Shown here: one piece after another, positions 15,191 to 24,268 of the stretch
Numbering within the stretch: the first letter of the stretch is position 1
Layout: each line of letters starts with the position of its first letter
Source of the DNA: an uncultured Christensenella sp.
GTDB lineage: Bacteria; Bacillota; Clostridia; Christensenellales; Borkfalkiaceae
DNA: 64,000 nt
Assembly (NCBI GenBank): GCA_910578565.1
Contig: CAJTQF010000001.1
Coordinates: forward strand, 186,001 to 250,000
Reading direction: 5' to 3'
Translations under genes and position numbers: made by a program
Notes under the pieces: generated by a model
Database searches by the model: none
What the model was told of the DNA's origin: nothing
What the model saw: the letters and a program-made list of their open reading frames with translations, nothing else

Positions 15191-16075
15191 TTAAAGGTGT
15201 TTCAAATTCTTTCTATATCTTTTTAATTCTTTTTCGCCAAAGCGGTTAGTCACTTCGTCTATTATTGTAACCAGTTCTGTTCTGTCGGACGGAAGATTGC
15301 CGTGTAACTGAACTGCATTTGACGCACCCAGAGCGGCAAAGTGTGTTTTAATCGACAAACCGTTTATAAGCATTTTCAGCTCGTAGTATTTTTCGGTTTC
15401 GCTTTCTTCAACCCAATTTCCGTTTTGTATCTCGGTATATAATTCCGAAGCGGGGTAAACGGTAAGCATAGACGCGCCTATGATTTTAGGGTTGAGCTCG
15501 TTAAATACTTTTAGCGTATTCTCAACACCTTGCTTGCTTTTATCTTTACCGCAAATGCCCGTGAGATAGAAAAAGTTATATTCGATTCCTGCTTGGTCGA
15601 GCTTACGGCATTGTTCTAAAATGTCGGCAGACGTATAGCCTTTGTGCATAAAGGTCAATGCTTCGTCATCGCCAGTTTCTACACCGATAGTAATGCCGTT
15701 ATAGCCGCAACTGCGCAGTTGTTTTAATTCTTCTATGCTTTTCGGCGTAATATCGGTTATTCGGGCAAAACAGCCGATAGTTTTCAGTCGTTTCAGATAC
15801 TGTTTTGCCATATACGAAATATTCCGTAGCTTTTCCGAAGAAAGAACAAAAGGATTTGCCCCGACTAAAAATACTCTCGTTACGTCGGGTGTATAGTGAT
15901 ACAATTCTTTCAAATCATCTTCGATTTCGTCCATAGGGGACATACGGAACTTGAACGTAACATCGTCATATAAAGTGCAGAACTTGCACTTATGATGTGT
16001 GCAACCTGCCGTAACTTGTAATAGAGCCGACCACGCTTCGTAAGGCGGACGCCAAACCGTGCCTGTATAGTGCAT
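15191..16075 (-). CDS. Radical SAM protein with CX4CX2C cluster motif
   Basis: Radical SAM enzymes use a [4Fe-4S] cluster and S-adenosylmethionine to generate a 5'-deoxyadenosyl radical. Here the cluster cysteines are in AGCTHHKCKFC: Cys25, Cys30 and Cys33, a CX4CX2C spacing rather than the usual CX3CX2C. VETGDDEAL is a SAM-binding segment and the barrel runs to about residue 220. I start at the methionine at 16075 because AAAGGACGG precedes it; the longer frame to 16135 adds an unlikely basic N-terminus. The function of this family is unknown to me. It diverges from an HxlR regulator across a palindrome, which suggests redox or toxic-compound control. Lower GC than its neighbours hints at transfer. 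Confidence 0.83.
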   Translation of the reverse strand: MHYTGTVWRPPYEAWSALLQVTAGCTHHKCKFCTLYDDVTFKFRMSPMDEIEDDLKELYHYTPDVTRVFLVGANPFVLSSEKLRNISYMAKQYLKRLKTIGCFARITDITPKSIEELKQLRSCGYNGITIGVETGDDEALTFMHKGYTSADILEQCRKLDQAGIEYNFFYLTGICGKDKSKQGVENTLKVFNELNPKIIGASMLTVYPASELYTEIQNGNWVEESETEKYYELKMLINGLSIKTHFAALGASNAVQLHGNLPSDRTELVTIIDEVTNRFGEKELKRYRKNLKHL

Positions 16076-16105
16076 AATAAAAACCGTCCTTTGTTTTTTT
16101 CTTCT

Positions 16106-16135
16106 ATTATAATTCCTAACGGTATTGCAATTCAA
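16106..16135 (-). promoter_or_regulatory. Promoter of the radical SAM gene
   Basis: On the minus strand TTGAAT (complement of 16130-16135), an 18-base spacer and TATAAT (complement of 16106-16111). Confidence 0.6.
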
Positions 16136-16156
16136 GTACTGTCTTTATTTAGTAGT

Positions 16157-16174
16157 AGTATCAAAAATGATACT
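16157..16174. promoter_or_regulatory. Operator-like palindrome between radical SAM and HxlR genes
   Basis: AGTATCA-AAAA-TGATACT is a perfect 7-bp inverted repeat lying just upstream of both divergent promoters. HxlR proteins bind such dyads as dimers, so this is the likely autoregulatory operator. Confidence 0.65.
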
Positions 16175-16181
16175 ATGGCGA

Positions 16182-16210
16182 TTGACTTAACCTTGAAAAA
16201 TCGCTATAAT
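16182..16210 (+). promoter_or_regulatory. Promoter of the HxlR regulator gene
   Basis: TTGACT (16182-16187), 17-base spacer, TATAAT (16205-16210). The predicted start is about 16217, giving a leader of about 11 bases to ATG 16228. Confidence 0.7.
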
Positions 16211-16227
16211 AAATAGTGGGGTTCACT

Positions 16228-16623
16228 ATGACAGACAACAAATTCAGAAAAAGAGAAGTTATGGCACGGTGTGTGCCGATGAGTACGTTGCAAGCCGTTT
16301 TAAGCGGCAAATGGAAGTTCCTTATTTTGTGGTATATAGCTGTTAGTAAGGTGCAACGATTTGGCGAACTATTGAGAAGAATTGACGGAATCACGCAATC
16401 TACTCTTACGAAGCAGTTGCGAGAGTTGGAAGACGACGGTTTTATACACCGTGAGATTTATAAAGAAGTGCCGCCGAAAGTAGAATATACTTTAACTGAA
16501 CTTGGAAAAAGTTTTGTTCCCGTCTTAACGCAAATGATGATGTGGAGTCAAACACATTTGTGCGCGCGCGATTATGTAAGCCCCTATTCGGAAGAACAAA
16601 TCAAAGAACTGCTTAATCGGTAG
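16228..16623 (+). CDS. HxlR-family winged-helix transcriptional regulator
   Basis: The 131-aa protein has the HxlR signature: CVPMSTLQAVLSGKWKFLIL near the N-terminus (a conserved Cys followed by GGKW-type turn), a recognition helix region DGITQSTLTKQLRELEDDG and the wing VPPKVEYTLTELG. HxlR regulators often sense thiol-reactive or electrophilic compounds through the N-terminal cysteine. I prefer ATG 16228; a GTG at 16216 falls on the expected transcription start. It probably controls itself and the divergent radical SAM gene through the palindrome at 16157-16174. A terminator follows closely, so it is monocistronic. Confidence 0.9.
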   Translation: MTDNKFRKREVMARCVPMSTLQAVLSGKWKFLILWYIAVSKVQRFGELLRRIDGITQSTLTKQLRELEDDGFIHREIYKEVPPKVEYTLTELGKSFVPVLTQMMMWSQTHLCARDYVSPYSEEQIKELLNR

Positions 16624-16632
16624 CTATACATA

Positions 16633-16667
16633 AAAAGGCTCTTGAACCATTTGTTCAAGAGCCTTTT
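16633..16667. terminator. Intrinsic terminator after the HxlR gene
   Basis: AAAAGGCTCTTGAAC (16633-16647) and GTTCAAGAGCCTTTT (16653-16667) form a perfect 15-bp stem with T on both strands. Confidence 0.88.
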
Positions 16668-16758
16668 GTCTCGCCTGAAAGTGCAACTATTAAAAATTCA
16701 GTTTTTAAATTCCCTATGGGAATCGCGCTTTGCCGCGGGGTTGTTGATATTAAAAATT

Positions 16759-16911
16759 TTATTTTTTTCCGTCTTTTTCTTTTTTAAGTTCGTCGGGGAT
16801 AAGCACGCTGCCGTCGGTATTGACTATTGCCGCCGTGTTTTTAAGTCCCGCAATGTATGCAACATACTGTTCTTCGGTTAATTTTGCTATTTTATTCTTC
16901 TTTTTACCCAT
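16759..16911 (-). CDS. Small basic protein of unknown function, 50 aa
   Basis: The minus strand encodes 50 aa beginning MGKKKNKIAKLTEEQYVAYI and ending in KKEKDGKK. An ideal GGAGG lies eight bases before this ATG, which decides the start; the longer open frame to 16989 has no ribosome site. The protein is Lys-rich at both ends around a central segment with alternating hydrophobic residues (AAIVNTDGSVLIPDEL). It has no cysteine or membrane segment. It diverges from the large coiled-coil gene. Function unknown; a small nucleic-acid- or membrane-surface-binding protein is possible but only a guess. Confidence 0.65.
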   Translation of the reverse strand: MGKKKNKIAKLTEEQYVAYIAGLKNTAAIVNTDGSVLIPDELKKEKDGKK

Positions 16912-17048
16912 AAAAAGCCTCCGTTCGGTTGTGTAATTATTATGGTCGGCGGCGCGTTTTTTATACCCGCTTTGAAAATTGACCCCCATATATGCCCGAA
17001 TTAAGGGCTGTTTTTCAAAAATTTACCAAAAAAATGCGGCTATTTGTA

Positions 17049-17077
17049 TTTACTTTTCGTATATTTTGGTGTAAACT
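17049..17077 (+). promoter_or_regulatory. Promoter of the large coiled-coil gene
   Basis: TTTACT (17049-17054), 17-base spacer, TAAACT (17072-17077). Confidence 0.55.
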
Positions 17078-17137
17078 ATTAGCAGAGAATTTGTTTTTAA
17101 CTCCGCTTAGGGGGATTTAACACATAAGAGGTGCAAA

Positions 17138-20100
17138 ATGGCTATAGGTAAAAACAATAATTCCGCTGGGGACGACAGCAACGTACCCAAGAAAGCGGAC
17201 GTCATCTTAAGGGCGAACCAGGCAATCGCAAACAAGCAGGACGAGTTAATCAAACAAAACAAAATTAACAACACCCGCGTTGAAGCACTGCTTGAAAATT
17301 TTTCCAAGGGCTTAAAGGAAACTGCCGAAGCCACCAGACAAAACGGCGAGCTTTTCAAACAGCTTCAGAGCGAGAACCAGACCTTAAGACAGGAACTTCT
17401 GTACATTGCCAAGCAGAACGAAAATATTTATGCCGGACTTGCCGACAGAATAGGCGAGCTTTTCGACGAAGCCAAAAAGCGTGAAAACGCTTACGCTGAC
17501 CTTGCCGACAAGGTCAACGACGTATGCGAGCAGATAAGACAGTCCAAGGATGAAAATTATGCGTTGACCGAAAGGCTGACCGTGCTTACGGACGAGACGC
17601 GCAGGGAAGAAAGCGGTTATAGCGAGCTTCTTTTAAAACTTTCGGAAATTTCAGACCGTCTTAAAAATACGGAAGACTGCTATAACGAAATAGCGGACAA
17701 GATAGAGCATATTCATATCACCGCGGAAGAAGGCGTTGAAACAGTGCAGATTGACGACGCGTTTTACGCGAATATTTCCGACAGGATTTCGGATTTGTCT
17801 GAGCAGTCAAGGCGCAGCGAAAGCGCTTATCAGGACCTTGCTTACAAAATGGAAGACGTATGCGACAGCGCAAAGCGCAGCGAAACGGTTTGCAACGAAC
17901 TTTCTTCAAAACTTCTGGATTTATCGGAGCAGTCAAGGCGCAGCGAAACGGCGTATACAACCCTTTCGGATAAAATCGACGCAGTTTCGGTGAGAGTACA
18001 GCTTTACGGCGAAGAGAGCGCGAGGGCGGCAGCGGCGGCGCAGTCGGTCAATTCCGTTCCCATGCCCAATCCGATACCATATCCTGCATACGTCAAAGAA
18101 GACGTTGATTACGAAAAACTTGCGGAAAAGGTTGCGGAACTTATTTCCGCGCGCGAAGTTATTTCGCCCGACTACATCGCGTCTAAGGTGGCGGAACAGA
18201 TTATCGTTCCCATGCCCGAAGCCGATTCGACCAACGTCAACATAAAACTTGACGAAGGAAATATAGCAAGACAGGTTGCGGACTATCTCAACCTTAACGG
18301 ACTGAGTACCAACGTGACCGTCGATGAAGAAAAAATTGCCCGTCACGTTGCGGACCTTATAAACGTGAACGGCGTAAAAGTCGTTTCGGAAACTTATGCG
18401 CAGCCCGCGCCGCAGGCTTATTCGCCCGTTCTTGACGAAGAAGAGCTTGCAGACAGAATTGCGTTGAAAGTCGGAAGTCTTAAAGCGGAAGACTTTGAAA
18501 TTCTTGTCGACGACGACGGCTGTTCATCCATTTCTAAATCCATTACGGATAAATTAGACTACGCCGCAATTTCAGAAGCGGTTGCAGATAAACTGCGTTA
18601 CGCGCTTGATCTGGCTCAGTCCGAAGAACCCGACTACGAAGAAATGGCGGCGCGCATCAGTGAGAAAATTACGGTTGCCGGCATAAACGAAGACGCGATT
18701 GCAGACAAAGCGGCGGCGGTGCTTTCAAATTACCTTCCCGACTTTGATATGGACGAAATTTCCGCAAAGGTTACAGACGCGGTTATAGACGTCCTTAACG
18801 CACAATTTGCAAACCAGCCCGTCGGTAACGTTGAAATCGATAACGAAAAACTCAGCAACGAAATTTCAGAAAGGCTTATAGAGTCGCAGGCGGACCACGA
18901 CTACGACATAGTTATAGACGAAGACGGAATTTCGCGTATGACCGTACTCGTTGCCGAAGAAGTAGAAAAGGGTACTGACGCGCGTTTCAACGCGATTGAA
19001 AACTCTATTTCGGAAATCAAAGAGATGCTCGCAAGCGGCGCGAACGGAAACGTTGAAGTTGTCGATAACACCGTAACCGAAGAGCGTCTGAATACCATTG
19101 ACGACGCTATCGCCGAAATCAAGGGAATGCTTGAAGAAGGCGTGAACGCAAATACGGACGAAGCGGCGGAAGAGCGCTTCAATAATGTCGAGCAAGCTAT
19201 CGCCGAAATCAAGGGAATGCTTGAAGAAGGCGTGAACGCAAATACGGACGAAGTAGCGGAAGAGCGCTTCAATAATGTCGAGCAAGCAATTGCCGAAGTT
19301 AAAGAAATGCTTGAAAACGGCGGCGAAACCGTTTCCCCTGTTTCGGAAGAACGTCTGGATACGCTGGAAAACGCTATTGCGGAAATTAAGGGTATGCTTG
19401 AAAACGGCGCGGTCGGCGGCGTTGACACCATTGTTGAAGAGCATTACAACGACGAACGTCTTAACGCGATTGAAGACACCATTGCTGAAATTAAAGATAT
19501 GCTTTCGAACGGCGTAACCGCGAACGCGGACAACGCTACCGAAGAGAGATTTACCGCAATCGAAGATTCCATTGCCCGCATAAGGGAAATGTTTGAAGAA
19601 GTTGCTAATAACGGCGAAGCAAGAATTACCGAAGAGCGGTTTAATGCCGTAGAGCAGAGAATTGCCGAAATCAAAGAAATGCTTGAAAACGGCGCGGTGG
19701 AAGACGGCGAAGACGGCGTTGACGACCGTTTCAACCAGATAGAACTCAAAATTACCGAAGTTAAAGACATACTTGAAAGCGGCGCGCTTATCGCAAGCGC
19801 ACCCGTGAGCGAAGCGGCGGCTTCTTCCGCGGTTGAAAAGCAGGAAGAAGAACCCCTTCTGAAAGTCAGTGAAATTATTTCACAGCCCGCTCCCGTAATT
19901 ACTCCCGCTCCCGTCATAGTAAATGTTGAAGAAGACGAAGATGAAGAAGAGGAAGAAGATTACGACGACGGCGACAGGCTTGAAAAGGACACCGACGACA
20001 GCGGCGACGGCGAAGATTTGTACTTCGGCGAAGAAGGCGTTGACTTCTCTAATATGATGAAGTTTAACCGCTCGTTCATAGCAAGAATAATTCAGGGTAC

Positions 20101-20533
20101 CGACCAGCAGAAGAATTTTTACGGCGCGGTAAAACAAGCCCTTCTTTCCTACAAAAAAGTAAACTCAAACATTGCCTGGGGTGCGGAACGCTTCAATAAG
20201 GGCAGGGAAACTATAGCCCGCTTCAAAATACGCGGAAAGACGCTTTGCCTGTATCTTGCGCTCGATCCCAATGAATACAAGGTTTCGGTTTACCACCATC
20301 TGGACGCGTCGGAAAACAAGTCTATGAGCGGCACGCCGATGATGGTAAAGATAAAGAGTCCTTTGGGCGTTAAAAAGGCTATCAGGCTGATAGACGAAAT
20401 GCTTGAAGCCCGCGACGGCATAAAGCGCGACCTTTTAGAGCGTGATTATGCGGCTATGTATCCTTACGAAACAATCGAAGAACTCATTGAAGAAGGTCTT
20501 GTCAAAGACGTAAGAAAGAAAAACAAAGGTTAA
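17138..20533 (+). CDS. Giant repeat-rich coiled-coil protein with conserved C-terminal domain
   Basis: The product is 1131 aa and very acidic. Residues 20-310 are coiled coil with repeated motifs such as DLSEQSRRSE and YADLADKV. Residues about 330-610 hold weaker repeats of the type EEKIARHVADLI. From about 620 to 900 there are about nine units of 30-40 aa with the core ERFNNVEQAIAEIKGMLE. An acidic linker (about 930-985, with runs of D and E) precedes a compact domain (about 990-1131) containing FYGAVKQALLSYKKV, IARFKIRGKTLCLYLALDP and KAIRLIDEML. I recall similar C-terminal domains in other Clostridia proteins, with no known function. There is no signal peptide or membrane segment. A cytoskeletal, chromosome- or pole-organising scaffold is possible; this is inference. 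It is monocistronic. Confidence 0.85.
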   Translation: MAIGKNNNSAGDDSNVPKKADVILRANQAIANKQDELIKQNKINNTRVEALLENFSKGLKETAEATRQNGELFKQLQSENQTLRQELLYIAKQNENIYAGLADRIGELFDEAKKRENAYADLADKVNDVCEQIRQSKDENYALTERLTVLTDETRREESGYSELLLKLSEISDRLKNTEDCYNEIADKIEHIHITAEEGVETVQIDDAFYANISDRISDLSEQSRRSESAYQDLAYKMEDVCDSAKRSETVCNELSSKLLDLSEQSRRSETAYTTLSDKIDAVSVRVQLYGEESARAAAAAQSVNSVPMPNPIPYPAYVKEDVDYEKLAEKVAELISAREVISPDYIASKVAEQIIVPMPEADSTNVNIKLDEGNIARQVADYLNLNGLSTNVTVDEEKIARHVADLINVNGVKVVSETYAQPAPQAYSPVLDEEELADRIALKVGSLKAEDFEILVDDDGCSSISKSITDKLDYAAISEAVADKLRYALDLAQSEEPDYEEMAARISEKITVAGINEDAIADKAAAVLSNYLPDFDMDEISAKVTDAVIDVLNAQFANQPVGNVEIDNEKLSNEISERLIESQADHDYDIVIDEDGISRMTVLVAEEVEKGTDARFNAIENSISEIKEMLASGANGNVEVVDNTVTEERLNTIDDAIAEIKGMLEEGVNANTDEAAEERFNNVEQAIAEIKGMLEEGVNANTDEVAEERFNNVEQAIAEVKEMLENGGETVSPVSEERLDTLENAIAEIKGMLENGAVGGVDTIVEEHYNDERLNAIEDTIAEIKDMLSNGVTANADNATEERFTAIEDSIARIREMFEEVANNGEARITEERFNAVEQRIAEIKEMLENGAVEDGEDGVDDRFNQIELKITEVKDILESGALIASAPVSEAAASSAVEKQEEEPLLKVSEIISQPAPVITPAPVIVNVEEDEDEEEEEDYDDGDRLEKDTDDSGDGEDLYFGEEGVDFSNMMKFNRSFIARIIQGTDQQKNFYGAVKQALLSYKKVNSNIAWGAERFNKGRETIARFKIRGKTLCLYLALDPNEYKVSVYHHLDASENKSMSGTPMMVKIKSPLGVKKAIRLIDEMLEARDGIKRDLLERDYAAMYPYETIEELIEEGLVKDVRKKNKG
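19111..19290 (+). repeat. Near-identical 90-bp tandem repeats inside the coiled-coil gene
   Basis: The units 19111-19200 and 19201-19290 differ at only a few bases (for example GCGGCG against GTAGCG), while neighbouring units encode the same motif with more divergence. This indicates recent in-frame duplication of a 30-residue unit. Confidence 0.85.
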
Positions 20534-20542
20534 AACTTTTTT

Positions 20543-20575
20543 AGGGGGTTGATAAAAAGTCAACCCCCGTTATTG
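20543..20575 (+). terminator. Hairpin after the coiled-coil gene
   Basis: GGGGGTTGA (20543-20551) and TCAACCCCC (20559-20567) form a 9-bp stem. The following T tract is weak (GTTATTGT), so read-through into rnj is possible. Confidence 0.6.
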
Positions 20576-20604
20576 TAACAATATAGATGTAACGGAGAAA
20601 TAAA

Positions 20605-22413
20605 TTGAACAATCAGAATGAAAACAAGCGCACGGCATTTAACGGCTGGCGCAATCCGAAACCCAAAAAGCAGGACAAGCCTGCCGCGGCGAAGAAGATA
20701 AAAGAAGCGCAGCCGCAAAAACCCGCAAAGGTTAAAAACACTGTCCGGCAACAGCATTTAATAGGCTCTAAACGCGTTAAAATAATGTTTTTCGGCGGCG
20801 TGGGCGAAATAGGCAAAAATATGACCGCAATAGAGTGCGGCAACGACATTATTATTATAGACGCGGGCGCGATTTTCCCCACAGAAGAAACGCCCGGGTT
20901 CGATTTGATTGTACCCGACATAACCTATCTTGTTGAAAACAAGCGCAAGGTAAGGGGTGTTATTTTAACCCACGGACACGAAGACCATATAGGCGGCGTG
21001 CCCTATCTTTTAAAAGAGTTTAAAGTCCCCGTAGCGGGAACCAAACTCACTCTTGCACTGGTTGACAACAAACTGCGCGAACACCGCATAAACGACGCAA
21101 AACAGATAAACGTAGTGCCCGGTCAGGTGTTGCAGATGGGTTGCTTTAAAATACGTTGCGTAAACGTCAACCACTCTATAGCAGGTTCGCTTGCGCTTGC
21201 GATAGAAACGCCGCAGGGCGTAATTTTCCACAGCGGCGACTTCAAGATAGATTTAACCCCTGTCGCGGGCGAAGCAATCGATTTGAAAACCATTTCCGAT
21301 TTGGGTTCCAAGGGCGTTCTTTTATATATGGGCGAAAGCACAAATATCGAACGCAGCGGTTTTACCATGAGCGAAACGGTGGTGGGGGCGACCCTTGACA
21401 GACTGTTTGCCGAAAACGCGGACAGAAGGCTTATTATAGCTACTTTCGCGTCAAACGTTCACAGGCTTCAACAGATTATGGATCTGGCGGTGAAGCACGG
21501 GCGCAAGGTTGCGCTGTCGGGCAGGAGTATGCTCAATGTTGTTGAAGCGGCTGAAAAAATAGGCGAAATAAATATCCCCGATAAAATTTTGGTGGATATA
21601 TCAAAGACCAAAAATATGCGCGACAGCGAAATTGTCGTTGTGAGCACGGGAAGCCAGGGCGAACCTATGAGCGCGCTTACACGTATGGCGAACGGCGATA
21701 ATTCACAGGTGACCGTCGGCGCAAACGATACCGTAATTATTTCGGCGACGCCCATACCCGGCAACGAAAAACTAATTTACAGGGTAATCAATAACCTTTA
21801 CAGAAAGGGCGCGAACGTGATTTACGAAAGTCTTGAAAATATTCATGTGTCGGGTCACGCTTGCCGTGAAGAGCATAAAATTATGCACACTCTTTTAAAG
21901 CCCAAATATTTTATTCCCGTACACGGTGAATACAGGCATCTGAAAAAGCACGCCCAGCTCGCCGAACAACTGGGTATGACGGAAAGCCGTATTTTCATTC
22001 CGGATATAGGCAACTGCGTTGATGTTTCGCAAAAGGGCTTGAAGCGGCTTGCGGACGTTCCGTCGGGTTCGCGCCTTATAGACGGCGAAGGGATTGAAGA
22101 CGAAAAGGCGAGCGTGATAATAGACGACAGGCGCCAGCTTTCGGAAGAAGGACTTTTCATAATTTCAATCGCGGTTTCAAACGGCGAAGTGGTGGGGGAA
22201 CCCGCCATAAACTCGCGCGGGTTCGTGTTCGATTTCCACCGCGACTACAACAGGGAAATGCGCGAAGTAATTGCGCGCGCGATAGAAGGTTACGACCTTT
22301 CCCGCGGCACGGTAGACGAGCTGAAAAAGGTTATAAAACGCAATTTCAGAAATTATCTTTTAAAAAAGACAAAGCAGTCGCCTATGGTCGTCCCGGTAGT
22401 GGTTGAAGTATGA
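20605..22413 (+). CDS. rnj: Ribonuclease J
   Basis: RNase J is the metallo-beta-lactamase/beta-CASP exo- and endoribonuclease for mRNA decay and rRNA processing in Firmicutes. The zinc motif HGHEDH is at residues 123-128, preceded by the family opening IMFFGGVGEIGKNM. GDFKID, FASNVHRLQQI and PVHGEYRHLKKHA mark the remaining active-site and beta-CASP motifs. The first 55 residues are a Lys/Pro/Ala-rich, probably disordered extension. Translation appears to start at a TTG (20605) with CGGAG upstream; no in-frame ATG precedes the catalytic core except one inside it. It heads a four-gene set in which each junction is a 4-bp overlap. Confidence 0.94.
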   Translation: MNNQNENKRTAFNGWRNPKPKKQDKPAAAKKIKEAQPQKPAKVKNTVRQQHLIGSKRVKIMFFGGVGEIGKNMTAIECGNDIIIIDAGAIFPTEETPGFDLIVPDITYLVENKRKVRGVILTHGHEDHIGGVPYLLKEFKVPVAGTKLTLALVDNKLREHRINDAKQINVVPGQVLQMGCFKIRCVNVNHSIAGSLALAIETPQGVIFHSGDFKIDLTPVAGEAIDLKTISDLGSKGVLLYMGESTNIERSGFTMSETVVGATLDRLFAENADRRLIIATFASNVHRLQQIMDLAVKHGRKVALSGRSMLNVVEAAEKIGEINIPDKILVDISKTKNMRDSEIVVVSTGSQGEPMSALTRMANGDNSQVTVGANDTVIISATPIPGNEKLIYRVINNLYRKGANVIYESLENIHVSGHACREEHKIMHTLLKPKYFIPVHGEYRHLKKHAQLAEQLGMTESRIFIPDIGNCVDVSQKGLKRLADVPSGSRLIDGEGIEDEKASVIIDDRRQLSEEGLFIISIAVSNGEVVGEPAINSRGFVFDFHRDYNREMREVIARAIEGYDLSRGTVDELKKVIKRNFRNYLLKKTKQSPMVVPVVVEV

Positions 22414-23075
22414 GCGGCTTCGGATACGCGCACGGCGACACGTCCAAGGGTGAGCGGGAGTCGCGCACGGCGGTTTTTAACGGCGTTGCGCTGCCTGCCG
22501 AAATTGCCAAGATAAGGGAAAGGGCGTTCGCCCGTGAAATTCCCACCGCAGACGACGAAACGTTAAATTTTATATGCACGCTGGTTGCGGCGTTAAAACC
22601 TTCAAACATTCTCGAACTCGGCACGGCTACGGGCGTTTCCGCCGCCGTTATGCTCGACATATGCAAGGACGCGCACCTGACTACCATAGAGCGCGAGCGG
22701 GCGTTTTACGACGAAGCGTTGTGGAATTTCAAATGTCTCGGAATGGATATGCGCGTAACCGCACTTTACGGCGACGCATATGAATGTCTGCAAAATCTGC
22801 GCGGACAGTATGACTTTATATTTATGGACTGCGCAAAAGTCCAGTATATAAAACTTTTGCCGCTGCTTAAAAATATGCTTAAAAAAGGCGGCGTTCTGCT
22901 TGCGGACGACGTACTGCTATACGGCTGGCTGACGGGTGAGGTCCCCGTTCCGCAAAAGCGGAAAATGCTGTACAGCCATATTAAGGAATATATCGACGCG
23001 GCAACGCGGGACGGCGAACTTTATACCACTGTTTTAAACGTCGGCGACGGGCTGGCGATGAGCGTAAAAAAATGA
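22410..23075 (+). CDS. trmR: SAM-dependent O-methyltransferase, TrmR-like tRNA 5-hydroxyuridine methyltransferase
   Basis: A class I methyltransferase of the O-methyltransferase 3 family: the SAM loop LELGTATGVSAAV is at residues 69-81, the acidic loop TIERE at about 95, and DFIFMDCAKVQY at about 130-141. TrmR of Bacillus subtilis methylates 5-hydroxyuridine at tRNA position 34 to give mo5U, which broadens wobble reading. The assignment rests on the direct overlap with a U32-family gene of the TrhP type, the enzyme that supplies the hydroxyuridine; the same pair occurs in Firmicutes (yrrM with yrrN/yrrO). Its ATG overlaps the rnj stop by ATGA. Confidence 0.82.
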   Translation: MSGFGYAHGDTSKGERESRTAVFNGVALPAEIAKIRERAFAREIPTADDETLNFICTLVAALKPSNILELGTATGVSAAVMLDICKDAHLTTIERERAFYDEALWNFKCLGMDMRVTALYGDAYECLQNLRGQYDFIFMDCAKVQYIKLLPLLKNMLKKGGVLLADDVLLYGWLTGEVPVPQKRKMLYSHIKEYIDAATRDGELYTTVLNVGDGLAMSVKK

Positions 23076-24268
23076 ATGTTGAACTTTTGGCGCCTGCGGG
23101 CAATTATGAAAAACTGAAAACTGCTTTTTACTTCGGCGCGGACGCGGCTTACGTCGGCGGCAAAGATTTTTCTTTGCGTTCGTTTGCGGATAATTTCACC
23201 CGCGACGAACTGGAAAACGCCGTTAAACTTGCGCGCTCTCTCGGTAAAAAAATTTACGTAACCGCAAACATTTTTGCGAAAAACAAAGATTTGGCGCTTC
23301 TGGAAGATTATTTTGCTTTTTTGCAGTATATCGGCGCCGACGCCGCGATAGTTTCTGACAGCGGCGCGGTCTACGCCGCAAAAAAAGCCGCGCCGAAATT
23401 GCAGTTACATATTTCAACGCAGGCAAATCTGACTAATGCCTACGCCGTGAAATTCTGGCGCGAACAGGGCGCGAGCCGCGTAGTGCTTGCCAGGGAACTG
23501 TCGCTTGAAGATATTGCCGAAATACACTCAGCCGTTCCCGATATGGAACTTGAAGCCTTTGTTCACGGCGCAATGTGCATTTCTTATTCGGGCAGGTGCC
23601 TTTTATCAGACTATCTTGCAAACCGCCCGTCCAACCGCGGCGAGTGCGTTCAGGCTTGCAGGTGGAATTACCGTATAAAAAAATCGGATGGCGCGCAGGA
23701 CGGCGGCTGGCTGGATATCGGGCAGGACGAAAAAGGAACTTACATTTTAAACAGTAAAGACCTTAATATGTCCGCTCACCTTGAAAAACTTGCCGCCGCG
23801 GGGGTCTGTTCCTTTAAAATAGAAGGCAGAATGAAGTCCGAGTACTATCTTGCGACCGTAATAAACGCATATCGCCGCTGTATTGATCACGGCTTTGACG
23901 GCATTGTCGAAAGCGAGCTTTTAACCGCGGCGCACAGAGATTACACAATCGCGTACGCCTTCGGCGAAAATTGCGCGACGGTGAATTATAACGACAGTCA
24001 GACCAAGGGCGATTGCGACTATATCGCAAACGTTTTAAATTGCTCAGACGGATTTGCAACCGTAGAAATGCGCGGCAGGTTCAGGTGCGGCGACGAGTTG
24101 GAAGTGCTGTCCCCTTCGGACAGTTTTAAAAAGACTTTCAAATTGGATTGCGCTTTCACTTCAACGGGTGAACAGGTGAACGACTGTAAATTGGTGCAGG
24201 AGCATTACAAAATCAACTGCCCCTATAATCTTTCCGCGGGCGACATTTTAAGACGAAGAAAACTATGA
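23072..24268 (+). CDS. trhP: Peptidase U32 family tRNA hydroxylation protein TrhP
   Basis: U32 proteins of the TrhP branch hydroxylate uridine 34 of tRNA using prephenate, in a pathway giving ho5U, cmo5U or mo5U. ELLAPAGNYEKLKTAFYFG (residues 4-22) is the family N-terminus, and the signature around 166-197 (FVHGAMCISYSGRC, then SNRGECVQACRW) carries four cysteines (169, 176, 192, 196) proposed to hold an iron-sulfur cluster. A C-terminal beta domain (about 310-398) is present. Its start overlaps trmR and its end overlaps aroA, each by ATGA. Joint translation with the methyltransferase fits a two-step mo5U34 pathway. Confidence 0.86.
   Translation: MNVELLAPAGNYEKLKTAFYFGADAAYVGGKDFSLRSFADNFTRDELENAVKLARSLGKKIYVTANIFAKNKDLALLEDYFAFLQYIGADAAIVSDSGAVYAAKKAAPKLQLHISTQANLTNAYAVKFWREQGASRVVLARELSLEDIAEIHSAVPDMELEAFVHGAMCISYSGRCLLSDYLANRPSNRGECVQACRWNYRIKKSDGAQDGGWLDIGQDEKGTYILNSKDLNMSAHLEKLAAAGVCSFKIEGRMKSEYYLATVINAYRRCIDHGFDGIVESELLTAAHRDYTIAYAFGENCATVNYNDSQTKGDCDYIANVLNCSDGFATVEMRGRFRCGDELEVLSPSDSFKKTFKLDCAFTSTGEQVNDCKLVQEHYKINCPYNLSAGDILRRRKL

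Noticed and set aside
18866..19444. 192- and 176-codon antisense frames with repeats opposite the coiled-coil gene
   Set aside because: Their repeats only mirror the repeats of the sense gene.
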